A program made the translations under genes and the position numbers. Shown here piece after piece: positions 26,262 to 36,146 of a stretch of 64,000 nt of DNA. The notes beneath the pieces were generated by a model. It was not told where the DNA came from, did no database searches, and was given only the letters and a program-made list of their open reading frames with translations. Source of the stretch: Microvirga sp. (GTDB lineage Bacteria > Pseudomonadota > Alphaproteobacteria > Rhizobiales > Beijerinckiaceae); assembly GCA_029266525.1 (NCBI GenBank), contig JAQSWQ010000004.1, positions 1-64,000 of the forward strand. The letters run 5' to 3'. Position 1 is the stretch's first letter; every line of letters starts with the position of its first letter.

Positions 26262-26981
26262 ATGACCGAGCCGATGCGGGATGACACGCGCGAGAAGCTG
26301 AAGACGGTGTCGACCGCGACGTTGACCACCGTCCTGTTCAAGCGCGGCTTCCGCAATTGCTACATCCAGGGCATCCACCTCATCAACCCGGATGCGCCGC
26401 GGATGGTCGGCCCGGCCTATACGCTCCGTTATATTCCCGCCCGCGAGGACCTCGACCATCTCGGCGTGTTCGAGGACCGCACGCATCCGCAGCGCAAGGG
26501 CGTCGAGGAGTGCCCGGCGGGCGCGGTGTTCGTGATCGACAGCCGCAAGAACCATGCCGCGGCGTCAGCCGGCGGCATTTTGCTGACCCGCCTGATGAAG
26601 CGCGGCTGCGCCGGCATCGTCACCGACGGCGGCTTCCGCGACACGCCGGAGATCGCGAAAATGCCGTTCCCGGCCTACCATGCGCATCCGGCAGCGCCGA
26701 CGAACCTCATCCGCCATCACGCTGCCGACCTCAACCTGCCGATCGCCTGCGGCGACGTCGCCGTCTATCCGGGAGACATCGTTGCCGGAGACGGGGAGGG
26801 CGTCGCCGTGATCCCCCGCCACATCGCCGACGAGGTGGCCGAGGAGGCCTTCGAGCAGACGATCTTCGAGGATTTCGTCCAGGAGCAGATCGAGGCAGGG
26901 CGCGGGCTCTTCGGCATTTACCCGCCCTCGCCCGAGACCCGCGGCGAGTTCAAGCGCTGGCGCGGCGAGAAGGGCCGCTGA
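26262..26981 (+). CDS. RraA-family protein (HMG aldolase-like)
   Basis: A 239-residue member of the RraA/MenG fold. The core motifs VSTATLTTVLFKRG at the start, RMVGPAYTLRY, SAGGILLTRLMKRGCAGIVT, GGFRDTPEI and CGDVAVYPGDIVAGDGEGV are all seen. The family includes 4-hydroxy-4-methyl-2-oxoglutarate aldolase, oxaloacetate decarboxylase and the RNase E regulator RraA. In sugar-acid clusters such proteins may act as dehydratases or aldolases. The Arg-Asp pair in GGFRDT is part of the aldolase site. The stop is followed by AGGAGG and the dehydratase gene 12 bases later. Confidence 0.88.
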   Translation: MTEPMRDDTREKLKTVSTATLTTVLFKRGFRNCYIQGIHLINPDAPRMVGPAYTLRYIPAREDLDHLGVFEDRTHPQRKGVEECPAGAVFVIDSRKNHAAASAGGILLTRLMKRGCAGIVTDGGFRDTPEIAKMPFPAYHAHPAAPTNLIRHHAADLNLPIACGDVAVYPGDIVAGDGEGVAVIPRHIADEVAEEAFEQTIFEDFVQEQIEAGRGLFGIYPPSPETRGEFKRWRGEKGR

Positions 26982-26992
26982 GGAGGATTGGA

Positions 26993-28726
26993 ATGCCCAG
27001 GAAGAAGCCCGAGGATCTGCGTAGTCACCGCTGGTTCGGCGTCGACGATCTGCGCGCCTTCGGCCATCGCTCGCGCATGCGCCAGATCGGCTACGACGTG
27101 GAGGATTGGCGCGGCAAGCCGGTCATCGGCATCATCAACACCTGGTCGGACATCAACCCCTGCCACGCCCATTTCCCGGAGCGCGTCCAGTGGATCAAGA
27201 AGGGCGTGCTGCAGGCGGGCGGCTTCCCGCTCGAGCTGCCGGCCCTCTCGCTCTCCGAGCCCTTCGTCAAGCCGACCACGATGCTCTACCGCAACCTCCT
27301 CGCGATGGAGTGCGAGGAGCTGATCCGCTCCCATCCGATCGACGGGGTGGTGCTGCTCGGCGGCTGCGACAAGACCACGCCCGCCCTCATCATGGGCGCG
27401 ACCTCGGCCGACCTCCCGGCGATCTATGTGCCCGCGGGCCCGATGCTGCGCGGCAACTGGCGCGGCCAGTCGCTCGGTTCGGGCTCCGATACCTGGAAGT
27501 ACTGGGACGAGCGCCGGGCCGGCAAGATCACCGAAGCCGACTGGACCGAGATCGAGAACGGGATCGCCCGGTCGCCCGGCCACTGCATGACGATGGGGAC
27601 CGCCTCGACCATGACGGCGGTGGCGGATTCGCTCGGGCTGACGCTGCCGGGCGCGAGCTCGATTCCCGCCGCCGACGCGAGCCACGCCCGCATGGCATCG
27701 GCCTCGGGCCGCCGCGCCGTCGAGATGGTCTGGGAGGATCTGAAGCCCTCGCAGATCCTCACCCGCGAGGCGTTCGAGAACGCCATGATCGTGCAGATGG
27801 CGATCGGCGGCTCGACGAACTGCATCGTGCACGCCCTCGCCATGGCGCGGCGCGCGAACGTGCCGCTTTCGCTCGACGACCTCGACGCGATCTCCCGGCG
27901 CGTGCCGGTGATCGCCAATATCCGGCCCTCCGGCAAGAAGTACCTGATGGAGGATTTCTACTTCGCAGGCGGGCTCCGCGGCGTGCTCAAGCGCCTGACG
28001 CCGCACCTCAACGCCGGCGCGCTCACGGTATCGGGCGAGACCATGGGCGAGATCGCCGAGGCCGGCCAGGTCTTCGACGACGACGTGATCCGGCCGCTCA
28101 ACGACCCGATCTACGCCGAGGGCGCGACGGCGATCCTCCGCGGCAATCTCGCCCCGAACGGCTGCGTGATGAAGCCCGCCGCCTCAGAGCCGCGCTTCCT
28201 CAAGCATTCGGGTCCGGCGCTCGCCTTCGAGAGCTATGCCGACATGAAGAAGGAGATCGATCGCGACGATCTCGAGGTCACGCCCGACCACGTTATCGTG
28301 CTCAAGAACGCCGGCCCCCAGGGCGGGCCGGGCATGCCTGAATGGGGCATGCTGCCGATCCCGAAGAAGCTCGTGAAGGAAGGCGTGCGCGACATGCTGC
28401 GCATCTCCGACGCCCGCATGAGCGGCACGAGCTACGGCGCCTGCATCCTGCACGTCGCGCCGGAGTCTTACGTCGGCGGCCCGCTCGCCCTCGTGCGCAC
28501 CGGCGACATCATCACCGTCGACGTGCCGGCGCGCTCGATCCGGCTCGAGGTCTCGGACGAGGAGCTCGCCAAGCGCCGGGCCGCCTGGACGCCGCCGCCG
28601 CCCCGCTATGAGCGCGGCTATGGCTGGCTCTCGGCCCAGCACATCCGCCAGGCCGACGAGGGCTGCGATTTCGACTTCCTCGAGACGGGCTTCGGCAAGG
28701 CTGTCGAGGAGCCGGCGATCTACTGA
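26993..28726 (+). CDS. IlvD/Edd family dehydratase, L-arabonate dehydratase type
   Basis: A 577-residue iron-sulfur dehydratase. Cysteines expected to bind the cluster lie in NPCHAHFPERV, GGCDKTTPALIMG and SPGHCMTMGTASTM. The C-terminal domain ends with RISDARMSGTSYGACILHVA. Its length and sequence (LRSHRWFGVDDLRAFGHRSR at the start) resemble L-arabonate/D-xylonate dehydratases of Rhizobium rather than IlvD of branched-chain synthesis. It would convert a sugar acid to a 2-keto-3-deoxy acid, and the RraA-type and DapA-family genes could supply the next steps. An AGGAGG ribosome site precedes the ATG. Confidence 0.88.
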   Translation: MPRKKPEDLRSHRWFGVDDLRAFGHRSRMRQIGYDVEDWRGKPVIGIINTWSDINPCHAHFPERVQWIKKGVLQAGGFPLELPALSLSEPFVKPTTMLYRNLLAMECEELIRSHPIDGVVLLGGCDKTTPALIMGATSADLPAIYVPAGPMLRGNWRGQSLGSGSDTWKYWDERRAGKITEADWTEIENGIARSPGHCMTMGTASTMTAVADSLGLTLPGASSIPAADASHARMASASGRRAVEMVWEDLKPSQILTREAFENAMIVQMAIGGSTNCIVHALAMARRANVPLSLDDLDAISRRVPVIANIRPSGKKYLMEDFYFAGGLRGVLKRLTPHLNAGALTVSGETMGEIAEAGQVFDDDVIRPLNDPIYAEGATAILRGNLAPNGCVMKPAASEPRFLKHSGPALAFESYADMKKEIDRDDLEVTPDHVIVLKNAGPQGGPGMPEWGMLPIPKKLVKEGVRDMLRISDARMSGTSYGACILHVAPESYVGGPLALVRTGDIITVDVPARSIRLEVSDEELAKRRAAWTPPPPRYERGYGWLSAQHIRQADEGCDFDFLETGFGKAVEEPAIY

Positions 28727-29875
<1,149 letters not shown>

Positions 29876-29949
29876 ACCCGATCGGCCCCCGCCGCCCGGG
29901 TTCGTAGCCCGGCGGAATCCCTTGGCTGATCCCATCGGGCTGCAGTCAC

Positions 29950-30180
29950 GTGAATCTTCCCGACGAACGACGGAAGCTTACTGCAGCTTGGCTCAATTCG
30001 ATTGCGAGCGGCGCGGTCGTAACCGGCTTCATCGCGCCGACCATAGCGGTCGCTCTCAACCTCGGCGGCGCTGTACCAGGATGGCCGCTGGCGCTCCTCA
30101 GCCTTGGTTGGCTTGCACTCGGGTGCGTATTAGATTGGACTGCAAGGCGCGTTCTCGGAGGACGCGATGACCGTGCTTGA
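29950..30180 (+). CDS. Small membrane protein of unknown function
   Basis: A 76-residue protein from a GTG start with two hydrophobic helices (ASGAVVTGFIAPTIAVAL and PLALLSLGWLALGCVLDWTA), a charged N terminus (MNLPDERRKLTAAWLNSI) and a charged tail. The ribosome site is weak. Its end overlaps the next tiny membrane gene by 14 bases, which supports both being real and co-translated. I recognise no family. Confidence 0.55.
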   Translation: MNLPDERRKLTAAWLNSIASGAVVTGFIAPTIAVALNLGGAVPGWPLALLSLGWLALGCVLDWTARRVLGGRDDRA

Positions 30181-30280
30181 AATCTACGTCTATTTCGTCC
30201 TGCCGGCGCTCGTGCTCGGGATCGGATTTGGCACGCTCTGGCTGACCCGGCCGGATCGCCGGTCGACGCCCGCTGAATGA
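30167..30280 (+). CDS. 37-residue single-helix membrane peptide
   Basis: MTVLEIYVYFVLPALVLGIG opens this short open frame, which continues with a few more hydrophobic residues and a charged tail TRPDRRSTPAE. One hydrophobic helix covers residues 5-26. GGAGGA sits five bases upstream of the ATG. It overlaps the end of the preceding membrane gene by 14 bases. Function unknown. The overlap and strong ribosome site are the evidence that it is translated. Confidence 0.5.
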   Translation: MTVLEIYVYFVLPALVLGIGFGTLWLTRPDRRSTPAE

Positions 30281-30547
30281 TTGCAAGCGTCGATCGCGAA
30301 CAGCCCTGTCACATAGATCGGATCTGGCGCCGTGCCGCCCCAAGCGGACCTGGACGCCAGCCGAAATAAGGGCTTAGACCGCGACGGTCGACCGATCCGA
30401 CATCGATCCGGACTCGTATTTGCCGATCGGTGAGGAACTCGAACAAGCGTGCGCGATAGAGCGGAAGCGGCTCCGAATCGCAGGAAAGACCGCGGCCGGA
30501 TCGGTTGCAAGCCGATCGCAGGCGGTTCGAGCCTGCCCTGGCCGGCA

Positions 30548-30793
30548 TCACCCCGCCGTATCGGCGATGATCTTCTCGCCCCGCCGCAGGGTGATGCGGC
30601 GGTCGGGGTATTCGCCGCGGGCCGCCGTGAACATGGCGCGGGCAAGCCCGGCGCTGAAGGCGCGGGCGAGAACGCGCTCGACCGTTCCGCCGCCGGCCTC
30701 GTCCCAGAGCTCGATGCGGTAGGCGAGGTCGTCGGGCTCGGCCGGCGCCTCGCTCATCCGCAGCACCTTCCCGCCCTGCTGATGCGCGGTCAT
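30548..30793 (-). CDS. Small hypothetical protein, paralogue of its neighbour
   Basis: An 81-residue protein whose core YRIELWDEAGGGTVERVLA, then AAR, then YPDRRITLRRGEKIIAD aligns with the next gene upstream (FRVELWNEARTTVEQVLA, YYAATREQPNRYITLRHRN). I recall similar stand-alone proteins in other Rhizobiales but no named domain. GGGGAG is placed six bases before the ATG at 30793; a start at 30757 is also possible. It may fold as a small alpha/beta domain. Bases 30281-30547, downstream of it on its own strand, hold no gene I can support. Confidence 0.6.
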   Translation of the reverse strand: MTAHQQGGKVLRMSEAPAEPDDLAYRIELWDEAGGGTVERVLARAFSAGLARAMFTAARGEYPDRRITLRRGEKIIADTAG

Positions 30794-30822
30794 CCGAAGC
30801 TCCCCGCGCGCGGCGGGCCCGC

Positions 30823-31158
30823 TCAGTGCCCAGGCCCGTTCCAGCGCGAGACGACGCGGTTCCTGTGACGCAGCGTAATGTAGCGGTTCGGCTGCTCCCG
30901 GGTCGCCGCGTAATAAGCCGCGAAGCCGATACTCCCGTTCGCGGTCACGGCCAAGACCTGCTCGACCGTGGTGCGGGCCTCGTTCCAGAGCTCGACCCGG
31001 AAGGGAAGATCCTCGCGCGCGGCCGGATCAGGCGCGGAGGAGGGGGGGTCGAGATCGTCGCCGTCGCTCTCGGCCGAGGAGCCAAGCCAAAGGCCCCCGG
31101 CCTCGGCCTCGGCGAGGGCCGATCGGAGAGGGAGAAGGCGTCCCAGGTTCGTGGCCAT
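30823..31158 (-). CDS. Hypothetical protein, paralogue of its neighbour
   Basis: A 111-residue protein. Residues 1-48 are unrelated to the neighbour and Asp/Pro/Ser-rich. Residues 50-105 repeat the same unit: FRVELWNEARTTVEQVLA, a helix, and NRYITLRHRNRVVSRW. It precedes the shorter copy on the same strand by 29 bases, so the two form a tandem duplicated pair. It is divergent from the triple-PAS hybrid kinase. No function is assigned. Confidence 0.6.
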   Translation of the reverse strand: MATNLGRLLPLRSALAEAEAGGLWLGSSAESDGDDLDPPSSAPDPAAREDLPFRVELWNEARTTVEQVLAVTANGSIGFAAYYAATREQPNRYITLRHRNRVVSRWNGPGH

Positions 31159-31292
31159 CGGCGGCTGCCGTTGAAACGGAGCGACGGGGGAGATATGTGA
31201 CCAAGCCCGGCTGTTTCGGGCACGCGATAAGCCTGTTATGCCGTGCCGCGCCGGCCCCTACAAGCGCATCCGTGACCTGGAGAGCAGATCGC

Positions 31293-33674
31293 GTGAACGC
31301 CAAAGCCAAACCCGACGACCCGGATGAGGCCAGGCGCTTCCAGCTCCTGGTCGAGTCGATCACGGATTATGCCATCTACATGCTGGATCCCGAGGGATTC
31401 ATCGCCAGCTGGAACTCCGGGGCGCAGCGGCTGAAGGGTTACGACCGGCTCGAGATCGTCGGCCAGCACTTCTCGCGCTTCTTCACTCCCGAGGACCAGG
31501 CTTCGGGCTTGCCTGCGAGGGCGCTCGCCGAGGCGAAGGCGCAAGGCCGCTTCGAGGCCGAGGGCTGGCGCGTGCGCAAGGACGGCAGCCGCTTCTGGGC
31601 GAACGCCGTCCTCGATCCGATCTGGGACGAGACCGGGCGGCTGATCGGCTTCGCCAAGATCACCCGCGACATCACCGAGCGCCTGATGGCCCAGGAGGCC
31701 TTGCGCGAGAGCGAGCGCCGCTTCCGCCTCCTCGTCGAAGGGGTCGTCGACTACGCGATCTACCTGCTCGATCCGAGCGGCATCGTGGTCAATTGGAACG
31801 CCGGCGCCGAGCGCATGAAGGGCTATACCGCGGACGAGATCGTGGGCCAGCATTTCTCGCGCTTCTACGGCCGCGAGGACCGCGCGGCCGGCCTGCCGCT
31901 GCGGGTCCTCGAGACGGCGGCCCGCGAAGGGCGCTACGAGGCCGAGGCCTGGCGCGTGCGCAAGGACGGCAGCCGGTTCTGGGCGTCAGTCACGCTCGAC
32001 GCCATCCGCGACGAGACCGGCGAGCTGATCGGGTTCGGCAAGATCACGCGCGACATCACGGAGCGCCGCGCGGCCCAGGAGGCGCTGCGCGAGAGCGAGC
32101 GCCAGCTGCGCCTCCTCGTGCGCGGGGTGACCGACTACGCCCTCTACATGCTCGACCTCAACGGCATCGTCACGAACTGGAATGCCGGCGGCGAGCGCAT
32201 GAAGGGTTATTCGGCGGACGAGATCGTCGGGCAGCACTTCTCGCGCTTCTACACCGAGCCCGAGCGCTCGGCGGGCATGCCTGCGCGCGCGCTCCACATC
32301 GCGGCCCAGGAGGGGCGCTATGAGGCCGAAGGCTGGCGCGTGCGCAAGGACGGGTCGCTGTTCTGGGCGAACGTCGTGATCGATGCGATCCGCGACGAGA
32401 CCGGCGGGCTCGTCGGCTACGCCAAGATCACGCGCGACATCACGGAGCGGCGCGAGGCGCAGCTCAGGCTGCAGGAGGCGCAGGCGCAGCGCGCCCACAC
32501 CCAGAAGATGGAGGCGCTCGGCCAGCTCACCGGCGGCGTCGCGCACGACTTCAACAACCTCCTGATGATCGTGAGCGGGCACATCGAGACGATCAAGAAG
32601 GTCGCGGGAGAGGATTCCAAGGGGCGGCGGGCGGCCGAGGCCATCGAGGCGGCCGCGAGGCGAGGCGAGTCGCTGACTCGCCAGCTCCTCTCCTTCTCGC
32701 GCCGCCAGATGCTGAACCCGACGGTGTTCTCGATTGGCGAGCGCATCGCGGCGGTGCGGCCGATGATCGGCAGCTCGATCGGCGCCTCGGTCAGGCTCGT
32801 CGACATGATCCCGCCGGAGCTGTGGCCGGTGAAGGCCGATGTCAGCGAGTTCGAGCTCGCGCTCATCAATCTCGCGCTGAACGCCCGCGACGCCATGCCC
32901 GAGGGCGGCATGATCACGATCACGGCCGAGAACGTCACCCTGAAGGGCGGCGAAACGCAGCCGAGCCTCGAGGGCGACTTCATCGCGCTTACCGTCGCCG
33001 ACAGCGGCAGCGGCATCGCGCCCGACATTCTGCCGAAGGTCTTCGATCCCTTCTTCACCACGAAGCAGGGCGCCAAGGGTACGGGGCTCGGGCTGTCGCA
33101 GGTCCACGGCTTCGTGCACCAGTCCGGCGGCACGGTCGCACTCAACAGCGAGCTCGGACGCGGCACGAGCGTGACGCTCTACCTGCCGCGGGCGCGGGAG
33201 GCGGCCGAACACGCACCCGTCGAGGCGGCTGCCGAGTTCGCGGGCAGCGGGACGATCCTTCTCGTCGAGGATAACCCCGAGGTCGCCGAAGCCACGGCCG
33301 AGCTCGTGCAGCAATTGGGCTACGGCATCGAGGGCGCCGGCGATGCCGCGGCGGCTCTCGAGGCGGTCGAGCGCGAGAGCTTCGACCTCGTGATCAGCGA
33401 CATCGTCATGGCGGGCGCGATGGACGGGCTCGGGCTTGCTCGTGCGATCCGTCAGCGCCGGCCGGATCTCCCGGTGCTCCTGGTCACCGGCTACAGCAAC
33501 GCTCTTGCCCTCGCCGCGTCCGAGTTCACGGTCCTGCGCAAGCCTTTTGCGCTCGCCGATCTCGGCCGCGCCGTAGCGAAGATCATCGCCGAGACCCGTG
33601 AACCCGCTCCGACCAATCTCGTGCATCTGCGCGACGCGAGGCGCGGGCCAGGGTCTAAGAACGGACGGAGCTAG
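31293..33674 (+). CDS. Hybrid sensor histidine kinase with three tandem PAS domains
   Basis: A 793-residue soluble hybrid kinase. Three PAS domains start near residues 15, 143 and 271 with an exact 128-residue spacing and nearly identical motifs (NWNAGAERMKGY, EIVGQHFSRFY, WRVRKDGSRFWA, KITRDITERR). The HisKA domain carries His418 in LTGGVAHDFNNLL. The ATPase domain has NLALNARDAMPEGG and GTGLGLSQVHGF. A C-terminal receiver domain starts TILLVEDNPEVAEA with phospho-acceptor Asp703 in LVISDIVM. I chose the GTG at 31293, preceded by GGAGAG, over a GTG at 31197. No obvious heme or flavin signature was found in the PAS domains. Confidence 0.88.
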   Translation: MNAKAKPDDPDEARRFQLLVESITDYAIYMLDPEGFIASWNSGAQRLKGYDRLEIVGQHFSRFFTPEDQASGLPARALAEAKAQGRFEAEGWRVRKDGSRFWANAVLDPIWDETGRLIGFAKITRDITERLMAQEALRESERRFRLLVEGVVDYAIYLLDPSGIVVNWNAGAERMKGYTADEIVGQHFSRFYGREDRAAGLPLRVLETAAREGRYEAEAWRVRKDGSRFWASVTLDAIRDETGELIGFGKITRDITERRAAQEALRESERQLRLLVRGVTDYALYMLDLNGIVTNWNAGGERMKGYSADEIVGQHFSRFYTEPERSAGMPARALHIAAQEGRYEAEGWRVRKDGSLFWANVVIDAIRDETGGLVGYAKITRDITERREAQLRLQEAQAQRAHTQKMEALGQLTGGVAHDFNNLLMIVSGHIETIKKVAGEDSKGRRAAEAIEAAARRGESLTRQLLSFSRRQMLNPTVFSIGERIAAVRPMIGSSIGASVRLVDMIPPELWPVKADVSEFELALINLALNARDAMPEGGMITITAENVTLKGGETQPSLEGDFIALTVADSGSGIAPDILPKVFDPFFTTKQGAKGTGLGLSQVHGFVHQSGGTVALNSELGRGTSVTLYLPRAREAAEHAPVEAAAEFAGSGTILLVEDNPEVAEATAELVQQLGYGIEGAGDAAAALEAVERESFDLVISDIVMAGAMDGLGLARAIRQRRPDLPVLLVTGYSNALALAASEFTVLRKPFALADLGRAVAKIIAETREPAPTNLVHLRDARRGPGSKNGRS

Positions 33675-33846
33675 CCCGCTCTCGCCCTTTCCGACCGCCA
33701 CTCCCGCGGCCCACGCGCGGCGCGGGACGAAAAGCACTGTTCAAATCGATCGGTCCTGGAGCATGATCCGCCCCGGGGCCGCTCGTCGCGGCGAGCCTCG
33801 CCGTGAACGAGGAACGCGCAGCGCGCGACATGAGGGAGGACGCTCG

Positions 33847-35160
33847 ATGAGGACCGGACGAAGGACGTTCACGGGACTGCTTGCGGCAGCCGCCGCGGTC
33901 GCGATCGGCGGGGCTCCGGCATCCGCGCAGGACAAACCGGCGGAGCTCAAGATCGCGATCACCACGTTCCTGTCCGGCCCGGCCTCGGTGTTCGGCGTGC
34001 CGGGCAAGAACGCGGCCGAGATGATCGCCGAGGACATCAACAAGAAAGGCGGCATCCTCGGCGTGCCGGTGAAGCTCTCATTCATCGACGAGGGCGCGGG
34101 CGGGGAGGCGCTGGTCTCGAACTATCGCCGCGTCGTGCAGGACGAGAAGGTCGACGTCACCTTCGCCTCGATCTCGTCGGGCAGCTGCAACCAGCTCGTG
34201 CCGCTCGCCGAGGACCTCAAGGTCATGAACCTGATGTGGGATTGCGGCGCCTCCTCGATCCTCGAGGCCAAGAAATACCGCTACAACTTCCGCACCCAGG
34301 CCAACGCCACCCAGGAGATGATGGCGGTCCTGATCTACCTCCTCAAGAAGAAGCCCGACTTCAAGACGATCGCGGTCGTGAACCAGGATTACGCCTGGGG
34401 CCGCGAGAGCTGGGAGATCTTCTCGACCGCCCTGAAGCAGCTCAAGCCCGACGTGCAGGTGGTCGGCGAGTTCTTCCCGAAGTTCGGTGCGCCCGACTAC
34501 TCGACCGAGGTCTCGCGGCTGCTCGCGCTTCGGCCGGAGGTGGTGCTGACCACTTCCTGGGGCGGCGACCTCGACACCTTCGTGCGCCAGGCCGGACAGC
34601 GCGGGCTTCTTCGCCAATCGACCTTCGTGCTCGGCATCGGCGAGACCTCCCTGCAGCGCCTCGGCCGCGACGTGCCCGAGGGCCTGATCGTCGGCGCGCG
34701 CGGCGACCACTGGTTCCTGCACCCCGAGATGAAGAACAAGCCCGAGTTCAAGGCCTTCAACGAAGCCTTCAAGGCGCGCACCGGAGCCTGGCCGATCTAC
34801 CCGGTCTACCACATGGCGCAGGCCTTCGCGGCGCTGCAGGCCGCCTACGACAAGGCCGGCAAGGCGGCCGGCGGAAAATGGCCGAGCCGCGAGCAGGTCG
34901 TCGACGCCATGGAGGGACTGACGTTCCAGGCCTGGGGACGCCCGGTCAGGCTGCGCGAGGACAACCAGGGCATCGAGGCGCAGCTCGTCGGAACGACCAA
35001 GCGGGGCGAGGGCTACGACTTCATGGTGCTCGACGACATGATGATCTTCGACTCGACGAAGCTCATCAACCCGCCGAACCAGAAGACCGGGGACTGGCTG
35101 AAGACGCTCACGCCCGAGCTCATCAAGCTCGAGGTTCCGGTGTTCAAGCACGGCGGGTGA
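33847..35160 (+). CDS. Branched-chain amino acid-type ABC transporter, periplasmic binding protein
   Basis: A 437-residue type I periplasmic binding protein with a twin-arginine-like or Sec signal (RRTFTGLLAAAAAVAIGG) and cleavage near ASAQ. AITTFLSGPASVFGVPGKNA opens the mature domain, FIDEGAGGEALVSNYRRVV and VNQDYAWGRESWEIF are typical of the LivK/AmiC-like family. The ligand could be an amino acid, amide or aromatic acid. It is the first gene of an operon with two permeases and two ATPases. GAGGGAGGACGCTCG precedes the ATG. Confidence 0.92.
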   Translation: MRTGRRTFTGLLAAAAAVAIGGAPASAQDKPAELKIAITTFLSGPASVFGVPGKNAAEMIAEDINKKGGILGVPVKLSFIDEGAGGEALVSNYRRVVQDEKVDVTFASISSGSCNQLVPLAEDLKVMNLMWDCGASSILEAKKYRYNFRTQANATQEMMAVLIYLLKKKPDFKTIAVVNQDYAWGRESWEIFSTALKQLKPDVQVVGEFFPKFGAPDYSTEVSRLLALRPEVVLTTSWGGDLDTFVRQAGQRGLLRQSTFVLGIGETSLQRLGRDVPEGLIVGARGDHWFLHPEMKNKPEFKAFNEAFKARTGAWPIYPVYHMAQAFAALQAAYDKAGKAAGGKWPSREQVVDAMEGLTFQAWGRPVRLREDNQGIEAQLVGTTKRGEGYDFMVLDDMMIFDSTKLINPPNQKTGDWLKTLTPELIKLEVPVFKHGG

Positions 35161-35246
35161 GCCGGCTTCGGAGCCTCTCTCCCGCTTTCGCACGAAGCGA
35201 GGCGGCGTCCGCGCCGCCCGCCCCGTAACGCCGGCGCCAGCTCACC

Positions 35247-36146
35247 ATGAACCTCACCATCGTCGTCCTGGCGGCCCTGGACGGGATCTCCTACGCCGCA
35301 TTGGTGTTCCTCGTCTCGGTCGGCTTGAGCCTGATCTTCGGCGTCATGAGGATCGTCAACGTCGCGCATGGCAGCCTTTACGCCTACGGGGCCTATGCGG
35401 CGGCGACGATCGGCATCGCGGTCGCGCCGATCTCGCCCTGGCTGACCTATCCCGGCCTGCTCCTTGCCGCGATCGGCGTCGGGACGATTCTCGGCGGGCT
35501 CCTGGAGCGCTTTCTCCTGCGCCTCGTCTACGGCCGCGACGAGGCGCTCCAGCTCCTCATCACCTTCGCGGTGTTCATGATCCTCGACAACCTGCAGCGC
35601 GTGATCTGGGGCGTCCAGCCGATCTTCGCCGCCGCGCCCCTCCAGCTCCTGCCCAACATCTCGGTCCTCGGCGTCGGCTACACCTCCTACCAGACCCTGC
35701 TCCTGCCCGGCGTCGCGGCCCTGACGCTCATCGGGCTGCGCTACTTCCTCCGGCATACCCTCGGCGGCGCCGTGATCCTCGCGGTGACGGAGGACCGCGA
35801 GGCCGCGACGGCGATCGGCATCAACCCCAACCGCGTCTTCCTGCGGACCTTCATCCTGGGCGCGATCCTTGCCGCGCTCGGCGGCGCGCTCGCCTCGCCG
35901 ACGACCTCGCTCTTGCCGGGCATCGGTACCGAAATGATCGTGCTCTCCTTTGCGGTCGCGGCGACCGCCGGCCTCGGTCAGATCGAAGGCGCCGCCATCG
36001 CCGCGCTGATGATCGGTCTCGCGCGCGCCTTTGCGATCTACACCTATCCCGAGTTCGAGGTGCTGGTGCCCTACGCCATCATGGTGCTGGTGCTGCTCAT
36101 CCGGCCGCAGGGCCTGTTCGGTGCGACCCGCCTGAGGAGGATCTGA
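35247..36146 (+). CDS. Branched-chain amino acid-type ABC transporter permease, LivH type
   Basis: A 299-residue permease with about eight hydrophobic helices. The first helix region (GISYAALVFLVSVGLSLIFG) and VNVAHGSLYAYGAYAA are hallmarks of LivH, and AVTEDREAATAIGINPNRV is the cytoplasmic EAA-like loop contacting the ATPases. It is preceded by 86 bases without a gene after the binding protein and its stop overlaps the LivM-type start by one base (TGATG). Confidence 0.93.
   Translation: MNLTIVVLAALDGISYAALVFLVSVGLSLIFGVMRIVNVAHGSLYAYGAYAAATIGIAVAPISPWLTYPGLLLAAIGVGTILGGLLERFLLRLVYGRDEALQLLITFAVFMILDNLQRVIWGVQPIFAAAPLQLLPNISVLGVGYTSYQTLLLPGVAALTLIGLRYFLRHTLGGAVILAVTEDREAATAIGINPNRVFLRTFILGAILAALGGALASPTTSLLPGIGTEMIVLSFAVAATAGLGQIEGAAIAALMIGLARAFAIYTYPEFEVLVPYAIMVLVLLIRPQGLFGATRLRRI

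Noticed and set aside
26993-28726. Assignment as ilvD of branched-chain amino acid synthesis because ilvC follows
   Set aside because: Length and N-terminal sequence fit arabonate/xylonate-type dehydratases, the gene is coupled to an RraA-family gene, and a hairpin separates it from ilvC.
29890-29911. Hairpin after ilvC resembling a terminator (CCGCCCGGG ... CCCGGCGG)
   Set aside because: The stem is imperfect and no U tract follows, so I did not list it as a terminator.
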